NCBI GenBank assembly: GCA_018228685.1
Contig: CP073691.1
Span: 2,666,001-2,730,000, forward strand
Length of the DNA: 64,000 nt
From: Clostridiaceae bacterium Marseille-Q4149
GTDB taxonomy: Bacteria; Bacillota; Clostridia; Oscillospirales; Oscillospiraceae
Direction of reading: 5' to 3'
The position numbers and the translations under genes were made by a program. How positions within the stretch are numbered: position 1 is the first letter of the stretch; each line of letters starts with the position of its first letter. This document shows positions 59,823 through 64,000 of the stretch, piece by piece. The notes beneath the pieces are model-generated. The model worked only from the letters and a program-made list of their open reading frames with translations. It did not search any database and was not told where the DNA came from.

Positions 59823-62800
59823 TCACATATCCAGGAGCTGCAGCTCCTCCTCGTCCACCTTCCGCAGATCCCGGCGGCTGAGAATGTCGTACATACACGG
59901 CACCACCAGCAGGGTCATCAGCGTGGCATACAGCAGGCCGCCGATGCACACCAGGGCCACCGGCTGCATCAGCGCCGTGCCCACGTTGTTGCCGAAGGCC
60001 ATAACGATCAGGCCCAGAATGGTGGTCAGGGAGGTCATGAGAATGGGCCGCAGACGGGTGACGCCGGCCTCGATGATGGCCTCCCGGCGGCCCATGCCCT
60101 CCAGCCGCAGCTGGTTGATGTAGTCCACCAGGACGATGCCGTTGTTGACAATGACGCCCACCAGCATCACAAAGCCGATCAGGGAGATGACGCTGACCTC
60201 CACCCCCGCCAGCAGCAGGGCCAGGAAGCCGCCGGTGAAGGCCAGGGGGATGGTGAACATGACGATCAGCGGCGAGCGCAGGGACTGGAACTGGGCCACC
60301 ATCACCAGATACACCAGCACGATGCCCAGCAGCAGCATCAGCAGCAGCTGCCGGATGGCGTCCATGATGGCCTCGTTCTCCCCCTGGAAGGCGGCGGTGA
60401 CGCCCTGGGGCAGCTCCGCCTGGCCGATGATCTTTTCGGCGGCGGAGGTGACCTTGGTGACGTTATAGCCGTCGGCCACGTCGGCGGACACGGTGATATA
60501 CCGCCGCTGCTGGTCCCGGTTGATGGTGTTCAGGCTGACGGTCTCCTCCAGCTGGGCGATGTCCCCCAGGCGGACGGACTCGCCGCTCTGGGTGCTGCCG
60601 GAGGCGCTTGCGCTGCTCATGCCGCTCATACTAGACATGCCGCTCATACTAGACATGCCGCTCATACTAGACATGCCGCTCATACTTCCCATGGAGCTGC
60701 CGGAGGAAGCGCTGCTCATCATGCTGCTCATGGCGGAGGCGGAGGAGGGGTCGATCTGAAGATCCAGGAGCTTCTCCCGGGTCATGCGGCTCTCCTCCGG
60801 GGACTGGATGGACACGCTGACGTCCAGCCCGTCCAGGGTCAGGGACAGGGAGCTGTCGGTGTCCGTCAGGGCGGAGGCCACGGCCATGTACACCTGGGCC
60901 ACGGTGAGGCCCTTCTCCATGGCGGCGTTGCGGTCCACGGACAGGTGCAGGGCGGCGGCCGCCTGCTCCAGGCCGTCGGACACGTTTTCCGTGCCGGGGA
61001 CGGTGGCCAGCTTTGCCGCCAGGTCACGGGCGGCGGACTGCATCTGCTCCATGTCGTCACCATAGACGTTCAGGGTGATGCCGCTGCCGGTGAGGTAGGA
61101 CATATAGGTGTCCATGGCCCCGGAGGCGGTGACGGTGCAGTCCATACCGGCGCAGGCGGCCTCCATCTGCTTGCCGGCCTCCGCACCGGAGGCCCCCTCC
61201 GGCAGGGTGATGTAGGCGGTGACGTCGTATTCCCCGCCGCCGGCGGTCATCATACTGGTCATGTCCATGCTCCCGGCGCCGGAGGCGGAGGACATCATCG
61301 CGCCCACGGTTTCCACGTTGTCCACGGCGGCGATGCGCTGCAGGGCCTCGTCCGCCAGGGCCACCGCCTGCTCCCGGGTGCAGCCCTCGGGCATGGAGAT
61401 GGTCAGGTTCACGGTGTTCATGTCGATATTGGGCATAAAGGCAAAGCCCCGGGCCAGGGCGGCTCCGGCGGAGCCCACCAGCAGCAGCAGGGACACCCCC
61501 AGCACCACCAGCTTGTGGTGGATGGACCAGGATACCGCCTTGCGATAGGCGGGGTAGACCTTATCCAGCAGTCCCGGCTTCTGGGGCTTCTCCTTGCGGA
61601 GCATACCGGCGGCCATGGCGGGCACCAGGGTCAGGGCCACAATGAGGCTGGCCAGCAGGGAATAGGTCATGGTCAGGGCCAGGTCCGTGAACAGCTGCTT
61701 GGTGATGCCCTCCACGAACACGATGGGCAGGAACACGCACACGGTGGTCAGGGTGGAGGCCACGATGGCGCCCAGCACCTGCCGGGCCCCGGATACCGCC
61801 GCCTGGATGACGGTGGCCCCCTTGGAGCGCAGTCGATAGATATTCTCAATGACCACCACGGAGTTATCCACCAGCATACCCACCGCCACGGCCAGGCCCG
61901 ACAGGGAGATCATGTTGATGGTAACGCCGGAGAAGTACATCAGCACCACGGCGAAGATCACGCTGATGGGGATGGAGCACAGGGTGATCACCGTGGGCCG
62001 CAGGTCCCGCAGGAACAGGTACAGGATCAGCACCGCGAACAGTGCGCCCCAGCCCAGAGACGACAGAATGGAGTTGATGATAAGGTATATGTAGTCCCCC
62101 TGGTCCATCAGGGGCACGAAGGAAAGCCCCTCGTACTCCGCCTCCAGCTCCCGGAAGCGGCTGTTGATGTTGTTGGACACCTCCGCCGTGGCGTAGGTGG
62201 ACTGCTTGTTGAGGGAGACGATGACGCCGTCCTTGCCGTTGAGCTTGTCGTAGATCTCCGAGGAGTTGTCGGTGATGGCCACGTCGGCCACGTCCTTCAT
62301 GCGGATGGGGTCGATGCCGTCCATCCCCAGGTCAAAGAGCACCAGGTCCTCCAGGTCCTGCCGGGTGTCGATGGCATCGCCCACGGAGACCATGTAGTTC
62401 ACGCCGTCCTCCTTCAGATACCCGGCGGGCATGGAGAAGTTCTGGGCCGTCAGCAGGGCGGTGATGGTGGGTAGGCTCAGGCTGGAGGACAGGTCCGCCT
62501 GGCTCAGGGCGGTGGAGCGGGATTCCTCCAGGGTCTGGAGGCCCTGGTCGATCTGGCTCAGGGCGCTGTCCAGCTGGATGTTGGCGGAGATGATCTGGGT
62601 CACGGCGTCGGTCATGGTCAGGACCCCGGCGGATACCTGGTCCGCCAGCTTGGCCACACCCTCGTCGGTCTCCAGGTCCCGCAGCTGCTTTTCCAGCTCC
62701 TCCAGCTGCTTCTGCCACTCCTTGGCCCGCTGGACGGCCTCGTCCCACTTGACGCCCAGGGCCGCCATGCGCAGATCCAGCGCCGCCAGCTCCGCCTGGA

Positions 62801-63752
62801 TGCGGACGTATTCGGGGTCACTTTCGATTTCGGCGATGGCCGCCTGCTTTTCCTCCTCCGTCATGGAGGGGTTCTGGCGGATGGCCTCGATCTTCGCCTG
62901 ATACGGGGCGTTTTCCGCCTCCAGCCGGGCCTTCTCCCGCTGAATATCCGCCAGCTCCCGGAGGTTGTCCTGGAGCTGGTCCCGGCTGTCCCGCATGGTT
63001 TTCAGACTGTCCTGAATGGTGGTAAGGGCCTGGGTCACGGCGTCCCGGACGGCGGATTCCTCGGCGCTGCGGATAGCCGCCTTGGCGCTGTTGACCTGGC
63101 CCCGGGCGGAGGCCAGCTGCCCTGCCGCGTCGTCCAGCTGCTTCGCAATGGCATCGGACAGCCGCTGGGACAGAGCATCCAGCTTCTTTTGGCTGAGGAT
63201 CACATGGAGCTGACGCTCCACCGTGCCGCTGACGGTGACGCTGGCCACGCCGGTGATGCCCTCCAGCTTGGGGGACAGGGTGTCGTTGACGAAGTCCGAC
63301 AGCTGGGTGATGTCCTTGCCGTCATAGGACAGGGCCGCCACCTGCACCGGCAGCATGGAGGGGTTCATTTTCAGCACATAGGGGTCGCCCACGGTGTCGG
63401 ACCAGGAGCCCTTCAGCTGGTTGATCTTCTGCTGGATATCCACGCTGACGGTGTCCATGTTCACCCCGTCCTCAAACTCCAGCACCACCATGGACACGCT
63501 GTCCATGGAGCTGGAGGTGACATTCTTGATGCGGTCGAGGGTGGCCATGGACTGCTCCAGGGGCTTGGTGATGTCGGCCTCCACAGTTTCGGGGCTGGCC
63601 CCGGGGTCGGTGGTCACCAGGATCACATAGGGGAAGTCCATGTTGGGCATCAGGTCGGGGGTCATCTTCAGATAGGCCACCACACCCAGCACCACAATGG
63701 CCAGCACCGCCACGAACACCGTCAGCGGCTTCTTTACGCTGAATTTGGGCAT
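59823..63752 (-). CDS. RND-family efflux transporter with inserted coiled-coil hairpin
   Basis: 1309 residues against about 1050 for AcrB or SwrC. The typical RND layout is present: TM1 at residues 10-30, two large outer loops, and TM2-6 around 560-720 (including PISVIFAVVLMYFSGVTINMIS-like helices split by GLAVAVGMLVDNSVVVIENIY). Residues about 195-428 are an insert inside the first porter loop, Glu/Lys/Ala-rich and clearly coiled coil. Residues about 1010-1050 are Met/Ser/Gly-rich with a hexapeptide repeat. It probably exports lipids or drugs; no separate membrane-fusion gene is seen in the window. Confidence 0.9.
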   Translation of the reverse strand: MPKFSVKKPLTVFVAVLAIVVLGVVAYLKMTPDLMPNMDFPYVILVTTDPGASPETVEADITKPLEQSMATLDRIKNVTSSSMDSVSMVVLEFEDGVNMDTVSVDIQQKINQLKGSWSDTVGDPYVLKMNPSMLPVQVAALSYDGKDITQLSDFVNDTLSPKLEGITGVASVTVSGTVERQLHVILSQKKLDALSQRLSDAIAKQLDDAAGQLASARGQVNSAKAAIRSAEESAVRDAVTQALTTIQDSLKTMRDSRDQLQDNLRELADIQREKARLEAENAPYQAKIEAIRQNPSMTEEEKQAAIAEIESDPEYVRIQAELAALDLRMAALGVKWDEAVQRAKEWQKQLEELEKQLRDLETDEGVAKLADQVSAGVLTMTDAVTQIISANIQLDSALSQIDQGLQTLEESRSTALSQADLSSSLSLPTITALLTAQNFSMPAGYLKEDGVNYMVSVGDAIDTRQDLEDLVLFDLGMDGIDPIRMKDVADVAITDNSSEIYDKLNGKDGVIVSLNKQSTYATAEVSNNINSRFRELEAEYEGLSFVPLMDQGDYIYLIINSILSSLGWGALFAVLILYLFLRDLRPTVITLCSIPISVIFAVVLMYFSGVTINMISLSGLAVAVGMLVDNSVVVIENIYRLRSKGATVIQAAVSGARQVLGAIVASTLTTVCVFLPIVFVEGITKQLFTDLALTMTYSLLASLIVALTLVPAMAAGMLRKEKPQKPGLLDKVYPAYRKAVSWSIHHKLVVLGVSLLLLVGSAGAALARGFAFMPNIDMNTVNLTISMPEGCTREQAVALADEALQRIAAVDNVETVGAMMSSASGAGSMDMTSMMTAGGGEYDVTAYITLPEGASGAEAGKQMEAACAGMDCTVTASGAMDTYMSYLTGSGITLNVYGDDMEQMQSAARDLAAKLATVPGTENVSDGLEQAAAALHLSVDRNAAMEKGLTVAQVYMAVASALTDTDSSLSLTLDGLDVSVSIQSPEESRMTREKLLDLQIDPSSASAMSSMMSSASSGSSMGSMSGMSSMSGMSSMSGMSSMSGMSSASASGSTQSGESVRLGDIAQLEETVSLNTINRDQQRRYITVSADVADGYNVTKVTSAAEKIIGQAELPQGVTAAFQGENEAIMDAIRQLLLMLLLGIVLVYLVMVAQFQSLRSPLIVMFTIPLAFTGGFLALLLAGVEVSVISLIGFVMLVGVIVNNGIVLVDYINQLRLEGMGRREAIIEAGVTRLRPILMTSLTTILGLIVMAFGNNVGTALMQPVALVCIGGLLYATLMTLLVVPCMYDILSRRDLRKVDEEELQLLDM
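60618..60686. repeat. 18-bp tandem repeat inside the RND gene
   Basis: Three identical units of CATGCCGCTCATACTAGA plus a partial fourth encode repeated SSMSGM in the second outer loop. The units are identical at the DNA level, so they are recent or unstable. Confidence 0.92.
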
Positions 63753-63772
63753 AATCGTATCGCTCCTTGCGC

Positions 63773-63802
63773 ATTATAAGTCAGTTGTTACACGACTGTA
63801 AA
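63773..63802 (-). promoter_or_regulatory. Promoter of the RND transporter gene
   Basis: TTTACA (63797-63802), 18 bases, TATAAT (63773-63778) on the minus strand, then AAGGAG before the ATG. Confidence 0.72.
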
Positions 63803-63919
63803 AAACATTTTAAAGAATTTTAACATTCTAAAGCGCCGCGCGCAAGAGGGGCGGGCAATTATTAACGAAACTGTTACAAAATCCCGTCTTTTCCTTAGCC
63901 TAACGAAAAAAATATTAAA

Positions 63920-64000
63920 AGCCTCGCAGAGTTTGCCGCCCGCAGGCGGCAAATAAATTGCAATTATTTTTTGGCCGGGGCGTGTACCTGAACAAGAATT
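63920..64000 (+). repeat. Dispersed repeat R1, copy 4 (cut by the window end)
   Basis: It begins AGCCTCGCAGAG with stem I unchanged, then has a different stem II arm but the same loop CCGGGGCGTGTACCTG as copies 2 and 3. It runs off the end of the window. Confidence 0.85.

Noticed and set aside
60618..60686. Possible CRISPR-like repeat
   Set aside because: The 18-bp units are directly adjacent without spacers and encode an in-frame hexapeptide.

Overview
The window reads as a high-GC chromosome segment from an anaerobic Bacillota, most likely an Oscillospiraceae-type gut Clostridium. This is inferred from gene content, not from a marker search. The supporting genes are pyruvate,phosphate dikinase, a flavodiiron protein, a two-gene SufC/SufB-like Fe-S system, RicT next to HolB, rpsO-pnp, a T-box before cysS, LexA with a Firmicute-type SOS box, and tRNA genes with encoded CCA. 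No phage, plasmid, CRISPR or rRNA genes are visible.

Layout. 1-5.3 kb: RluA-type pseudouridine synthase, a yhbD/yhbE-like pair behind a double-palindrome promoter, threonine ammonia-lyase, a decayed citrate synthase, a sirtuin and an ArsC-like protein. 5.3-8.8 kb: NhaC antiporter and an NSS-type Na+ symporter. 9.1-13.4 kb: minus-strand operon holB-ricT-HAD-ABM-tatD. 13.5-17.5 kb: ppdK and flavodiiron protein. 17.8-20.7 kb: five tandem paralogues of an unrecognised single-TM secreted family, ordered A-B-A-B-C. 20.8-31.9 kb: ABC exporter, gap, HD protein, ferritin-like protein, AEC carrier, DUF2461, secG, galactokinase, a small membrane protein, lipid kinase, smsC-smsB. 32.0-32.5 kb: five tRNA genes (Gly, Arg, His, Gln, Lys). 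32.6-36.9 kb: lexA, T-box-cysS, and a nucleotidyltransferase-aminotransferase fusion. 37.1-41.2 kb: a secreted muramidase-like protein ending in a dockerin, followed by a membrane-anchored cohesin protein. 41.2-47.2 kb: uracil-DNA glycosylase, CmpB-like membrane protein, lysophospholipase, glycerol kinase, zinc-ribbon protein, a dense repeat block, AI-2E-family transporter. 47.4-52.2 kb: rpsO, pnp, an AT-rich structured intergenic region, TetR regulator overlapping a DEDDh exonuclease. 52.2-64 kb: P-type ATPase behind a yybP-ykoY (Mn2+) riboswitch, a lipoprotein/MBOAT/DHHW surface-acylation set, a GH13 enzyme and a 1309-residue RND transporter.

How parts work together. The most interesting unit is the dockerin-cohesin pair, which looks like a minimal membrane-tethered cell-wall-hydrolase assembly. 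Its promoter carries a GACAC-A-GTGTC palindrome. The same palindrome occurs upstream of the five-paralogue operon and of a small membrane protein, suggesting one envelope regulon. Two families of dispersed intergenic repeats occur: R1, four copies with covarying hairpins, and R2, two copies of about 163 bp with TGTCAAAAA-type inverted ends. All functional statements come from reading motifs and context; no database search was run.
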